Below the pieces are notes generated by a model. It saw nothing but the letters and a program-made list of their open reading frames with translations. It was not told where the DNA came from and made no database searches. From Ilyonectria destructans (Eukaryota > Ascomycota > Sordariomycetes > Hypocreales > Nectriaceae), in assembly GCA_020740775.1 (NCBI GenBank), contig JAHEWK010000042.1, positions 62,001-126,000 of the forward strand: DNA of 64,000 nt, in the 5' to 3' direction. Both the position numbers and the translations under genes were made by a program. The first letter of the stretch is position 1; each line of letters opens with the position of its first letter. Below, piece after piece: positions 32,012-41,328 of this stretch.

Positions 32012-32977
32012 TCACCTGGAACCGAGATTGACAGCGACAATCTTGGCCGGCTCCGTAAGCCTCCCAAAGATGGGCGTAAGAGCTCCTCCCGATGTAGTGA
32101 CGTAAAGAGTGTTGAAATCTCTCCGCGTCCTCCCCCACCGCACTGACGAAGCTGCGGCAACGGCCAAGCTGTCAAGCGCTCCAGCGACAGTAGCGCTGTT
32201 CCCATCGGGAGAGACTCTGATGATCTGGTTCTTGTCCATGGTAGCGATGTACGCCGTTCCGTCCGAGCCCAGTGTAAAGTCGTCGAGCGGCAAGCCCTGA
32301 TAGATGAACTGAACGGGGCCGGCAGCCTTGGCGCTCTTGGTAAGAGGAACTCGGGAAAATGACTGGTTTCCGGTGCTGGTAAAGTAGAGATATTTGCCTT
32401 GCACCGCAATGCCATTGGTTGTTGCATAAACAGACCCCCGGAGCACCGTCTCCGAGAACCCTGTAGTGACATCGACTTTGTAAATTGCAGATGCTTCAGT
32501 GTCGGCTACCAGGACTTCCCTGTCATTCCAGCGTGCAATGCCGTTCAGAAACAACGCGTCAGGCAAAGATGCCACAAGGCTGACGGTGGGGTTACGCCGA
32601 TTCAAGTCGAGCCGGTAAAGGCCCATGGTGCCATAGTCCACAATCACCGGGCCGATGGTGAAGTTGGCGGCGCCAAATATGAAAACATCGGGACTTTGCT
32701 CCGTAATGCCGATCGCCCCGCCCGTGATACCAGGGACCGTGACGAGCTTGCGACCTGTTTTGGTAAGGGGTTCAATGAGCCAAATCTCAGGGGCGTCCAT
32801 TCTTGTAGCTACGATCTGGCCATTGGAGCGGACTGCGAGGTTCTCGAGCCAAGTGTTGTTGCCGTCTAATTGAAAGACGGTGCTCGTGGTAGGGGCTCTG
32901 TTTGATGCGGTTGGCGAGCCGTTAGACTGGTTGGCACTGGACAGGAGGGTGACCAAAATAAAGTTCAGGACACGCAT
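32012..32977 (-). CDS. Secreted SMP-30/gluconolactonase-like beta-propeller
   Basis: A single-exon gene of 321 aa with a signal peptide (MRVLNFILVTLLSSANQ, cleavage likely near residue 20). Repeated blade motifs include LENLAVRSNGQIVATRMD, FLNGIARWNDREVLVADTEA, ATTNGIAVQGKYLYFTST and LDDFTLGSDGTAYIATMDKN. They fit the six-bladed propeller of the SMP-30/lactonase superfamily, with the metal-ligand-type Asn in NGIA and Asp in DDF. It could hydrolyse a sugar lactone outside the cell, fitting the neighbouring polyol dehydrogenase and SDR. A few fungal relatives instead act in natural-product cyclisation, so the substrate is open. A minus-strand TATA box lies about 130 bp upstream. Confidence 0.82.
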   Translation of the reverse strand: MRVLNFILVTLLSSANQSNGSPTASNRAPTTSTVFQLDGNNTWLENLAVRSNGQIVATRMDAPEIWLIEPLTKTGRKLVTVPGITGGAIGITEQSPDVFIFGAANFTIGPVIVDYGTMGLYRLDLNRRNPTVSLVASLPDALFLNGIARWNDREVLVADTEASAIYKVDVTTGFSETVLRGSVYATTNGIAVQGKYLYFTSTGNQSFSRVPLTKSAKAAGPVQFIYQGLPLDDFTLGSDGTAYIATMDKNQIIRVSPDGNSATVAGALDSLAVAAASSVRWGRTRRDFNTLYVTTSGGALTPIFGRLTEPAKIVAVNLGSR

Positions 32978-33107
32978 GATGGATATGGGGCCTCAAAGAA
33001 GAAATGAAGAAATATTCGACTGGATGTTGGCGATCGCAAAGGAAACTTGTGAAATAGCGTGGGATGGCCAAAGAGCTGAGTGCGTCCTACTTCGGCGGCT
33101 TTCATCT

Positions 33108-33116
33108 CTATATATA
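33108..33116 (-). promoter_or_regulatory. TATA box of the beta-propeller gene
   Basis: TATATATAG on the minus strand, about 130 bp upstream of the ATG at 32,977. Confidence 0.45.
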
Positions 33117-34095
33117 CAGCATTTGGGACTAGATCCTTGCTATAACTAGTTGCCATGGGCCCATGAGGCCGAGGCAGTGTTGAGGTGACGATTTCCTCAA
33201 AGGGGATTTCGTGTATTGGTGCAAGAAATGCGGAGTGCATTGGAGGTCAAAGGTAACCCGTAGCAGGGGTTTTTCTGCATGATGGTAATGTGTCATGGGC
33301 TGAGTTCTTCGTGTTAAAGTTTAAGGACCCATTCGAGACCTTCTACAAACATATCACTCCAGTGCGTCCTTGATCTGAGCTGGTGGGATCAAGCCGTGGG
33401 GTCGTGACCGTGCTGGGGCTGTGTTGGCACTACTTGAGCTAGGGAGCAAATTGTGGCTTACAACCCTGCCCAGGTACGCACCACCAGCTAGGATGTTGCT
33501 CTAGCAAACCCCAGAAATTCCATGCGTCAACAAGGAACTGCAAGGTAAGTTGAACGTGAAGGTCGATATTAACGTTTCAACAATCGGGTCAATACCCTCT
33601 ATTGGAAGAGTCCCCCCAGACCGGAGATGCCAGGGGAGGCGCAGAGCTGAGGGCTAAGGGATCGTTAATGTAATACGACGATGAAAAGGGCCGTTAACTA
33701 TTAGTGCTCAAATTCAAATCAGCACACCGGGCATCGGGATCTGCGGAGGGTAATGCGTACAACAAGCACACTAAGACTGGGTCTCTCTCTAGGACAGGAA
33801 CCGTTCAGTTGAATGTAGACGACTAGTTTACTTGACCACGGCCGTTATAACTTAGTGGTCAAGCATCAATTGCGTTCTTTGTAATTTGGTGCTTGGCTGC
33901 AAAGTAAGGCATATCGTGCCGACACTCGTAACTTCTGCTGTAAAATTTCCACCGCAATTACATTCCACGGACCCTTTCAGCTAACGGAATACGTCTCACC
34001 TGATCTGATTTGCGAGACAAAAGACTCCGTGCCGGGACCCTGCAGCCCATTCGGCTGTTCTCCGAAGCCCGTTGTGTTTCTAGCTTCAGAACAGT
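33117..34095. other. Gene-free stretch
   Basis: No coding or RNA feature supported. Confidence 0.5.
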
Positions 34096-34099
34096 CCCC

Positions 34100-34395
34100 A
34101 GAGCCGGCCGGGCCGATGGCCATGGGGGGTTTTCCACTGATTTCTCAGCATCAGATTACGTGGACAAGATCTTGGCATTTGAAAAACGCCGAGAATGAGT
34201 CGAACTCGAGACTGGGACAGCTTCAATCCAGTGAGAACAGTACAGGATGGAGTATATCGGCTTAAACTCGGGTGTACTTGAGTTGTGGGGAGCACATGGA
34301 GATTTAAATTTACGCTACTCCGCGTTGAGTGGAAAACAAGCCAGCGCTAATGCAAGTTGCTGACAGGTGGGGCTTTTGGGGTTGAGATTCATGGA
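34100..34395 (-). repeat. Dispersed repeat family, copy 2
   Basis: The reverse complement shares long blocks with 8786-8990 (CCCCACCTGTCAGCAACTTG, TCACTGGATTGAAGCTGTC, GTCTCGAG, CTGAGAAATC). The second copy has an extra segment of about 20-40 bp between the first two blocks. No coding sequence is seen in either copy. Confidence 0.7.
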
Positions 34396-34399
34396 TCAA

Positions 34400-36000
34400 A
34401 TCGATTGTAGGCAGGGCATTACGAATTCATAAGGAGGCCTCCACTAAGGTGTGGTGAGCTAGCCAGGTGAACGCTTGCAGGAGCTTTGAGGTCTTGCTCC
34501 GTTCAATGGGTTCAGGGTCTACTAACAACTGCTAGCACGAGAACACACTGTTATCGTGTTCTTGTCTCTACGTTTAACTTCCTCGACGATAGCCAGCATG
34601 TCTTCTCGCTTCACTTCAGGGGGAATAGTCAATCATTAGGGTGCATACAAAGTTATCTTGTGACACTGAACTTCAACAACTTGCCGCTGTCAATTTCGTT
34701 CAAGTTAGCCCGCTGAGGTGTCACAAGACGTGCTGGAACCCCCTTTTGGCTGCATTCCCAACTTCCAGCCAGTCAAAGCCACATGCATTTAAAGTTTTTA
34801 GCTCCTGGAAGGGGGTATCAATAGATTTGAGCTGGGACCTCGGTGGCGCCCGACGGTGGTTAACAGCTTCAGGGTCCAACAAGTCCACCGACTGTCCCGT
34901 CCGCAGCCTCCAAGCCAACACCATGATTTGTGCCAAGCATTTGTTTGTCCGAAGAAATGAGGGACATTTCAAGTGATGGCACGTCTTTTCGCATCTTCTT
35001 GGCTCTCAATTATCTCTTGCTGCCAAATATTTAAATATCCTTAGCAATATTCTCAACGTGGCCGTATCGACGTCTCTCGTTCTCGATCGTCAAGAAGCTC
35101 CCCTTGGAGGCCTCCTCCTGACAGTCTCTCCTTCATCTCCATCTTCGCCCTAAAGCTCGTTCTGCTCTTGACGCTGCCGAGCCAGTACAGCGCCTATGCA
35201 TTCCCGGGGTTTGACAAGCTCTTGCACGAACTCGCGCGTCGACAAGATGCCCCCCAGTCGCGACAGATGATCGGAGACCTGGTAGACGGAGCAACAACAG
35301 ACAGCAGAAGTAGGAAGGATGGTACGGGATTGTTTAGGTGGCGATTTTTCATGTGAGGTTACTACACGAAAGGTAAGTAAGTACTCCAATCCTCGCCCAA
35401 GTCTACGCCTACTGACGACCCACAGACTTACCCGCCCCCAGGTCCGTCGAACAGCACAGCTTGCCGCCGAGATACATGTTGCGTCTGGGACTACATACAA
35501 AACGACTTGACCGAAATACTCTTCAAGGGCCGAACGCTAACCATCCATCCACTCTGACAGATCGAGCGTTCATACCTTCGCATGCCATGGCGGGGTTAGA
35601 AGTATGTGCTCAGCAAGAATCAGTTGGGCATCTTGGGACCCTCCTTTTCAGAGAATGCCTCACAGAACAGACGGCTATCCTTGATCAGCGCCTAGACGAC
35701 GGCTCCCCAGCCATTCCCGAACACGAGCCTTGAATTAAGAATTGCCAACCTGCTCAACTCGAGATCTCTCTTATTTTCAGGACTTTTCGGAAAGTCAGGA
35801 CTGATGAAACTCCGACGCTAATGCATGCAGCTGACCATGACCCACCTCCCTTCTCCGATATACCAACAGAGGATACTCCGAAGCCGCTTGAAGCCACTCG
35901 GTGACAGCTAGTCCCTTATTTCCACGCGTTGTTCTTAAGCATCAAGCACAGCCGCTTGCCCTGAGCTCAGAAGCCATTTTTTCCTCAATCAAGAGCCAAG
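34400..36000. other. No supported gene; isolated family motif
   Basis: Short frames (for example 35,168-35,356) have no recognisable domain, though a GTAAGTAAG donor near 35,373 and a CCCACAG acceptor near 35,425 could belong to a small spliced transcript. CGCTAATGCATGCAGCTGAC at about 35,817 is a further member of the GCTAATGCA motif family. Confidence 0.4.
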
Positions 36001-36522
36001 ATGTCCGCAGATAACAGCTCCGCCAGCGTCCTTCAACTAACGATCGGCTCTTCCGTATTCACCGCTTCGGTCCTTGACAATCCCACCGTCTCCGCCTTTA
36101 TCTCCCTCCTCCCACTGAATCTGCGAATGTCCGACCTCAACGGCAATGAAAAATATGCCGACCTCTCTACTTCTCTTCCAACCGCACCAACAGATCCTGG
36201 CTCTATTAGGGCTGGTGATCTAATGCTTTACAACTCTCGCACGCTCGTGTTGTGGTACGAGAACTACTCGACCACTTACACGTACACAAGAATCGGGACT
36301 ATTGAGGATGTTGGAAGTTTGGCTGCGGCTGTTGGAGGAGGCCAAATTAATGTTGGATTCGCAACAGATGGTGGAAGTGAAGCCAGCCCGACCGTTACCG
36401 GTGCAATAACGAGCGCGCCGCCATCGAACAACCAAGCAAGCAGGGTTGGTGTAAGCAGCTACAGCCGGAAAGTATTGTGGTTAACGAGCTTTCTAGCTCT
36501 ATTGCACGCGATCAGTCACTAA
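36001..36522 (+). CDS. Cyclophilin-like-fold domain protein with hydrophobic C-terminus
   Basis: 173 aa, no introns. Residues 10-120 (LTIGSSVFTASVLDNPTVSA, LLPLNLRMSDLNGNEKYADL, GSIRAGDLMLYNSRTLVLWY, YTRIGTIEDVGSLAAAVGGG) match the cyclophilin-like domain that is common in bacteria as a small stand-alone protein (Pfam Cyclophil_like2). It is unrelated in sequence to proline isomerases. A Ser/Pro/Thr-rich linker and a hydrophobic end (VLWLTSFLALLHAI) follow, resembling a GPI-attachment signal or a tail anchor. There is no N-terminal signal peptide in the predicted start, which argues for a missed upstream exon or for tail anchoring. A bacterial origin by transfer is possible but not shown. Function unknown. 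Confidence 0.72.
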   Translation: MSADNSSASVLQLTIGSSVFTASVLDNPTVSAFISLLPLNLRMSDLNGNEKYADLSTSLPTAPTDPGSIRAGDLMLYNSRTLVLWYENYSTTYTYTRIGTIEDVGSLAAAVGGGQINVGFATDGGSEASPTVTGAITSAPPSNNQASRVGVSSYSRKVLWLTSFLALLHAISH

Positions 36523-36675
36523 GGGAAAGATTGTGAGCATTTGAGTTGGGCATGCGAGGTACGGATATGGGTTGGCCGTAAAAATGTGGTGACTTGACGA
36601 GTGCGAGATCCGGCATTATGTGTCGGCGATGGAAGATCACTAGTTCAGCCAACAATATAGTACAGCTAGAGCCTT

Positions 36676-36737
36676 CTGTTCTCCAGATAATGGCAGAAAC
36701 CTTCTCTCGTAGGTTTCTGCCATTATCTGGAGAACAG
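36676..36737. repeat. Perfect 27-bp inverted repeat (hairpin)
   Basis: The left arm 36,676-36,702 starts CTGTTCTCCAGATAATGGCA. The right arm 36,711-36,737 is its exact reverse complement, separated by an 8-nt loop. It lies at the edge of a block (36,711 to about 37,090) that resembles a decayed LTR, so it may mark two element ends meeting head to head. Confidence 0.9.
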
Positions 36738-37328
36738 TACCCTTGCAACAAGCAAAGTAGCGGAAGTCAACCCAAGACAAAGTCCAGGATGGGACGACCG
36801 ACCTTAAGGCAACCAAAAGACGGATGACCCGACTGCAGCAGTTCGCCATCAAGAAATGCTCCACAGATGATATTCGGACCACATGTGAAGGCATCTCTGG
36901 GTACTGGTGACAGGCCGACGGCCCTCAAGGGTAACGGTCGGAACGACCCGACTCGTTACCGAAGCGTCCCCACACAACGTGGTCCTTTTAAGCTGCAACA
37001 TTTCCCTTCAAAGTGATAGTTCCCTTCTCTTTCTCTTTAGCTCAACAATAAACAGCATTTGGCCCTCACAACCTTTAAGGCGCCTGTGAGTTCAGCCCTT
37101 CATAGGTACCAGGGCATAATCCTGCCTGATTGGCTACAATCTACGAGCAGCACCAGGTGCGGGCATCATTCACCTGTGCATCCACCTCGTTCTATGCCTT
37201 AATATGTTCTCGCTCCACCATATTTATGCTCTGTCGGTGTTATTCTGGGCTAGACATCGGCCGCAGTGCGGGCCTATTGGGCACGCCAGACTTCCAAAGC
37301 CACGTCTCCAAATAAGGGCTCTCACCAA
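36738..37328. other. Possible decayed LTR and hAT flank
   Basis: No gene. The stretch 36,740-37,090 has LTR-like features (TTTAAGCTGCAACATTTCCC, pyrimidine run, CAATAAACAGC polyadenylation-like signal), but no partner copy is present. Confidence 0.3.
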
Positions 37329-40120
37329 CAGTGTGTCCAACAACCAAGTTACTTGACTTGGTTGGTTGGGATTGGTTGATTACGTAACAACCAAGTAAAG
37401 CAAAGACGGTCTTCAACCAAGCAAAGCAAGACCCCTTCGCTTACTCGGGTTTACTTGAGGTTACTCGACTGCATTTCCGTTTCAGGCAAGGTCGTTGCGA
37501 AACCCCCTTTTTTTGTTGAGGTCGCGACAGGAGGCTGCAGCCCGATCAATTTGTCCCATGTCATTTGCTGCACAGTCCAAATCCCAAGTCAATAATGCCT
37601 TCATATCCAATGTTTCAGCCTCGGGGAAGGTTCGGAAAGGCCACACCCCCTAGGACTCCCTCTGAGCCGATCGATTCTGCTCAGTCCAGTACCCCTAGCT
37701 CGGTCTCAACTCCAACCAGTGTGCCACTTCATGGCGCTTCTCCCGCAATCGTTTCCCACGAAAGAGAGGTGCCAAAAGCTTCTCAATGCCATTTCCCTGT
37801 CGAGTGGGACAAAATCCGTTACGATGGGAAGCCAGTGCCATCCATCCGATATCGTCAGCCTCATAAGCGCACCATCAACTCCAAATCCCAACCCTCAGCA
37901 ATCTACAGACACGGCGCACAGCTTACAACGGACGGAGACAATAAGTACTGGCTCTGCAAATACTGCCACGTTAGTGGCCATCACAATACTGCGCTCTTTG
38001 CCAGTGAGAGCACGACCAGCATTATATACCATCTGAAACATCAGCACAGGCTGGAAGAATTTGGCTACAAGGCAGCAGAATGCAACCCCTTCAGCATAGC
38101 CAAGGGTGCAACAAATCTCACATCATACCTCGGAGGCCGGCGCTTGGTGTTCAACGACCTGCAATTTAAAGACGATTTTACCGACTGGGTGATTGATCTT
38201 GATCTCACCTTCCGTCAAGCAACCCATCAACGCACCTATGAGATTTTTACCAACTATCTGGAAGACAGCGACAAGATTCTGCCCAAGAGCCCGTCAGCTC
38301 TTAGTAGCTGGGTCAAAGAGAAATGGTTTGGTGATGCTGGGAGACGTGTTTGGCTGAGAGAAAAGCTCCATCTCACCACAAGCAAGATTCACGTCTCGAC
38401 GGATGCGTGGACGTCTGAAGAAGGGACAAACTATCTAGCTGTTGTTGCTCACTTCTTGGATGAAGGACATAAGCTACAGACAGCTCTTCTGGACCTTCCC
38501 CCTCTGAAAGGCCCTCACTCCGGCGAAAATATTGCCAAGGTGCTGTCAACAGTCATCGATTTCTACGATATCTCCCCAGTCATTGGCTTCTTTATGATGG
38601 ACAACGCTAGCAATAATGACACATGCATTCAGGAGCTAGCAAAGCAGTACCCTGCAATCAACCGTCAGAGTCGCCTTCGGTGCGTCGGCCATATGCTGAA
38701 TCTCATCGTCAAAGCTCTCCTCTTTGGGCAGGGCGTTAGCAAGCTGGAGCAACGGCTCCGTGGCGCATCTGATGACGAGCGGTTTGAGATATGGAGGAAG
38801 CAAAGCTTTATCGGCAAGCTCCACAACTTCTGTACGTGGATCAACAGAAGCGACCAGCGACGAGAGAGACTGAAACAGTACGTTCTGCAGGCGTACGACG
38901 AAGGCAGCATCGAGAACCTCTACACTAGAGTCCTGGTCGATGGCGGGATCCGCTGGAACTCTGTATATTCCATGATTGAAAGAGATCTGAAACTCCGCCA
39001 CGCCATTGATCTATTCTTCCTCAACTACAACGATACCAACGGAGAATATGATATCTCACAGGATATCCTTACTCCACAAGATTGGACCGATCTGGGCCAC
39101 TTCCTCAATATCTTAAAGCCCTTCAAAGACCTAACAAAGCGCATGGAAGGCCGGGCAAACAAAGCTGGCCTAGAAGGATCGCATGGCTCTCTCCACGAGA
39201 CGATCGAGTCGCTTGATGTCCTTTTCAAGAAGCTCCAGGAGGCTGGGAAGTTTGCAGATGATCACCCTGACGTGGTGTCAACATACTATTCCCATGCTAT
39301 TGATGCTGCTCGCATCAAGCTTGAAGAATATTTTGGCCTCACAGATGCCACGCCTGCATACCAATGTGCAGTTGCCCTGCATCCGGCAAACAAATTTACC
39401 TACTTCGAGCTTGAATGGAGTCACAACAAGCAATGGATCAGCGGGGCGAAGAGAGTGGTGCGGGAGGCTTATGCACAATACGAGGAAGCAGCTGCGGAAG
39501 TGGACCTAAGAGAAGGAGCACGACAGCAGCAGCAGCAGCAGGAGGAGGAGGAGGAGGAGGAGGAGGAGGCTGTTGCTGATAACAGGGCGAGGCTTGATCC
39601 ACTCCAGCAAGCTCGTAAGCGTCGTCAGAGGCTTGCTGCCATTGCGGCGTCAGCCACACGAGGGAAGCGGACAAAACTGACATCTGAGCTGGATGAGTTT
39701 ATGGCCAGGACTAATAAGGCTGATCTGGATGTTGAGGATCCTCTGGAGTGGTGGGTTCGCCATACATCTGACTACCCCATCCTGTCTAAGATGGCCTTTG
39801 ACTTGTTCAGTTGCCCAGCAATGAGCGCCGAGTGTGAACGCGTTTTCTCACAGACAAAGAAGGTCATCACAGATGAACGAAATCGGCTTAACTCGGACAC
39901 TGTAGCAGCGATTGAATGCCAAAAGCACCTGCTTCGAAGCGGTATGTTAGCATAGATCTACCACCGGAGCCACATAAGGAATGGAAAATAGTCGAGTAAC
40001 GTCAACCAACCAAGCAAAGCAAGCCTCTCTACCGAGTAAACCAAGTAAAGCAAGGGGGTCCCGTCAACCAAGTCAAGTAGAGGGTCCAAATTTTGCTTTA
40101 CTTGGTTGATGGACACACTG
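37329..40120 (+). mobile_element. hAT-type DNA transposon with intact transposase
   Basis: The ends CAGTGTGTCCAACAACCAAG (37,329) and, as reverse complement, CAGTGTGTCCATCAACCAAG (40,120) are inverted repeats with one mismatch in 20 bp. Both subterminal regions carry many copies of a CCAAGTAAAGCAAG/CAAGCAAAGCAAG motif in both orientations, typical of hAT transposase-binding regions. The expected 8-bp target duplication is absent: CTCACCAA on the left, ATTTTGCA on the right. The right flank enters a truncated host gene. Confidence 0.88.
37595..39955 (+). CDS. hAT transposase
   Basis: 786 aa from the first in-frame ATG (MPSYPMFQPRGRFG), single exon. A BED zinc finger (CKYCHVSGHH ... IIYHLKHQH) lies at about residues 130-170. 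The RNase H-like core shows VSTDAWTSEEGTNYLAVVAHF and FFMMDNASNNDTC (catalytic Asp), RCVGHMLNLIVKALLF, and GIRWNSVYSMIER. A low-complexity QQQQQQ-EEEEEEEEE stretch precedes the C-terminal dimerisation domain (DPLEWWVRHTSDYPILSKMA, SAECERVFSQTKK). All conserved blocks are present and the frame is open, so the protein could still be active. Confidence 0.92.
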   Translation: MPSYPMFQPRGRFGKATPPRTPSEPIDSAQSSTPSSVSTPTSVPLHGASPAIVSHEREVPKASQCHFPVEWDKIRYDGKPVPSIRYRQPHKRTINSKSQPSAIYRHGAQLTTDGDNKYWLCKYCHVSGHHNTALFASESTTSIIYHLKHQHRLEEFGYKAAECNPFSIAKGATNLTSYLGGRRLVFNDLQFKDDFTDWVIDLDLTFRQATHQRTYEIFTNYLEDSDKILPKSPSALSSWVKEKWFGDAGRRVWLREKLHLTTSKIHVSTDAWTSEEGTNYLAVVAHFLDEGHKLQTALLDLPPLKGPHSGENIAKVLSTVIDFYDISPVIGFFMMDNASNNDTCIQELAKQYPAINRQSRLRCVGHMLNLIVKALLFGQGVSKLEQRLRGASDDERFEIWRKQSFIGKLHNFCTWINRSDQRRERLKQYVLQAYDEGSIENLYTRVLVDGGIRWNSVYSMIERDLKLRHAIDLFFLNYNDTNGEYDISQDILTPQDWTDLGHFLNILKPFKDLTKRMEGRANKAGLEGSHGSLHETIESLDVLFKKLQEAGKFADDHPDVVSTYYSHAIDAARIKLEEYFGLTDATPAYQCAVALHPANKFTYFELEWSHNKQWISGAKRVVREAYAQYEEAAAEVDLREGARQQQQQQEEEEEEEEEAVADNRARLDPLQQARKRRQRLAAIAASATRGKRTKLTSELDEFMARTNKADLDVEDPLEWWVRHTSDYPILSKMAFDLFSCPAMSAECERVFSQTKKVITDERNRLNSDTVAAIECQKHLLRSGMLA

Positions 40121-40185
40121 ATTTTGCATTCTGTCCGCAGAGTCCATCCTACACAAGGGGAACATCCGCTAACCATCGCTCTCAG

Positions 40186-41091
40186 TGTGCCTCTGGGTCG
40201 TACAGATCCAATGCATCTGCGGCATCATTATTAATCGAATCGCTCTCTTGATGGTCGACAAACGCGACGCAGCCAAGATCCGATGGGTTACCGCTGTCAT
40301 TCTGGGGCTGATTAACATCAGCGTATTCGTCATCTGGATTCCTGCACGCCTGCAAATATCCCCGACATGGGTCCATATTAACGAAATCTACGATCGGATC
40401 GAGAAGGGTCTGTTCTTGATTATCGACGCATGCCTACACCTCTACTTCATCTATCTGCTTCGAGTCAAGTTAATCGCGAATGGCCTTGAAAAATACGTCC
40501 CGTTGTTCAGATTTAACCTCATGATGGTGGCGGTATCGATGAGTCTAGATGTGAGCGAAGCCCCAATGCGGCTACGGCGGTCTCGATATTAACGCGATGA
40601 TGCGCAGATAATTCTCATTGGCAGCATGTCAATTGGAAATGGCTTCATGTACGTCATCGGCGCTCTTTGGTTCTGCGGTTCATACTTACCATCCTTTACC
40701 TAGTTACGTCCAGTTTCACCCGCTGGTGTACATGCTCAAGCTGCATATCGAGATGAACATCTCTTCCCTAATTGTCAAGGTCGTCCGCGCGACAGGCGAC
40801 AACAGCTCGTACGCACGCGGCACCGAATTGCAGTCGAAACCGAACAACAGGTCCGGGGCTGCCACGACCTCGAACAACATCTTCTCCGGAAATCGGACGC
40901 ACGTTGAAGCCGAGGGAGCGGATGAAGCGCCTAAGAGTTTTCCCCAGGGGATCACGAAAATTGTGCAGACGCAGGTCACTGTGTCACCTCGGAATCGTGA
41001 CGACTTGGAAGACGACGAGGATGGCAGCTCGCAGTCATCGACACGCCGGCTAAAGCATAATTCTCAAGCCTACCGAGAACAATTTGTATGA
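40186..41091 (+). pseudogene. 5'-truncated fungal integral membrane protein gene
   Basis: Exons 40,186-40,550, 40,608-40,648 and 40,704-41,091 join in frame (introns GTGAGC...GCAG and GTACGT...CTAG). The product shows hydrophobic helices (CICGIIINRIALLMV, AVILGLINISVFVIW, GLFLIIDACLHLYFIYLLRV, LIGSMSIGNGFIYVQFHPLVYMLKL), then LIVKVVRA and a polar, acidic tail. This is the second half of a common ascomycete family of rhodopsin-like membrane proteins. The first retained exon opens with a splice acceptor (CTCTCAG at 40,185), and the upstream exons are missing. Where they should be lies the hAT element. The start of the original gene was not found in the window. Confidence 0.8.
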
Positions 41092-41328
41092 TTTCGTCGT
41101 ATTGGCCTTGCTATTATCTGGAGTACTAGATAGACGCTGGACCCTGGAAGGACAGCACAGCAGTTTGGTAGATTACCCAAATACAGAGATGAAGGAATCA
41201 CAGGTCGGTACGGAGGTATGCTGTGTAACGTCATTGTGACTGACAGTCGGTTGCGAAAAATACGACAATGCCCGGATCCACCCGAATTTCCGTGATGACA
41301 CCACAATTTTTGACCAGCCGCCATAGTC

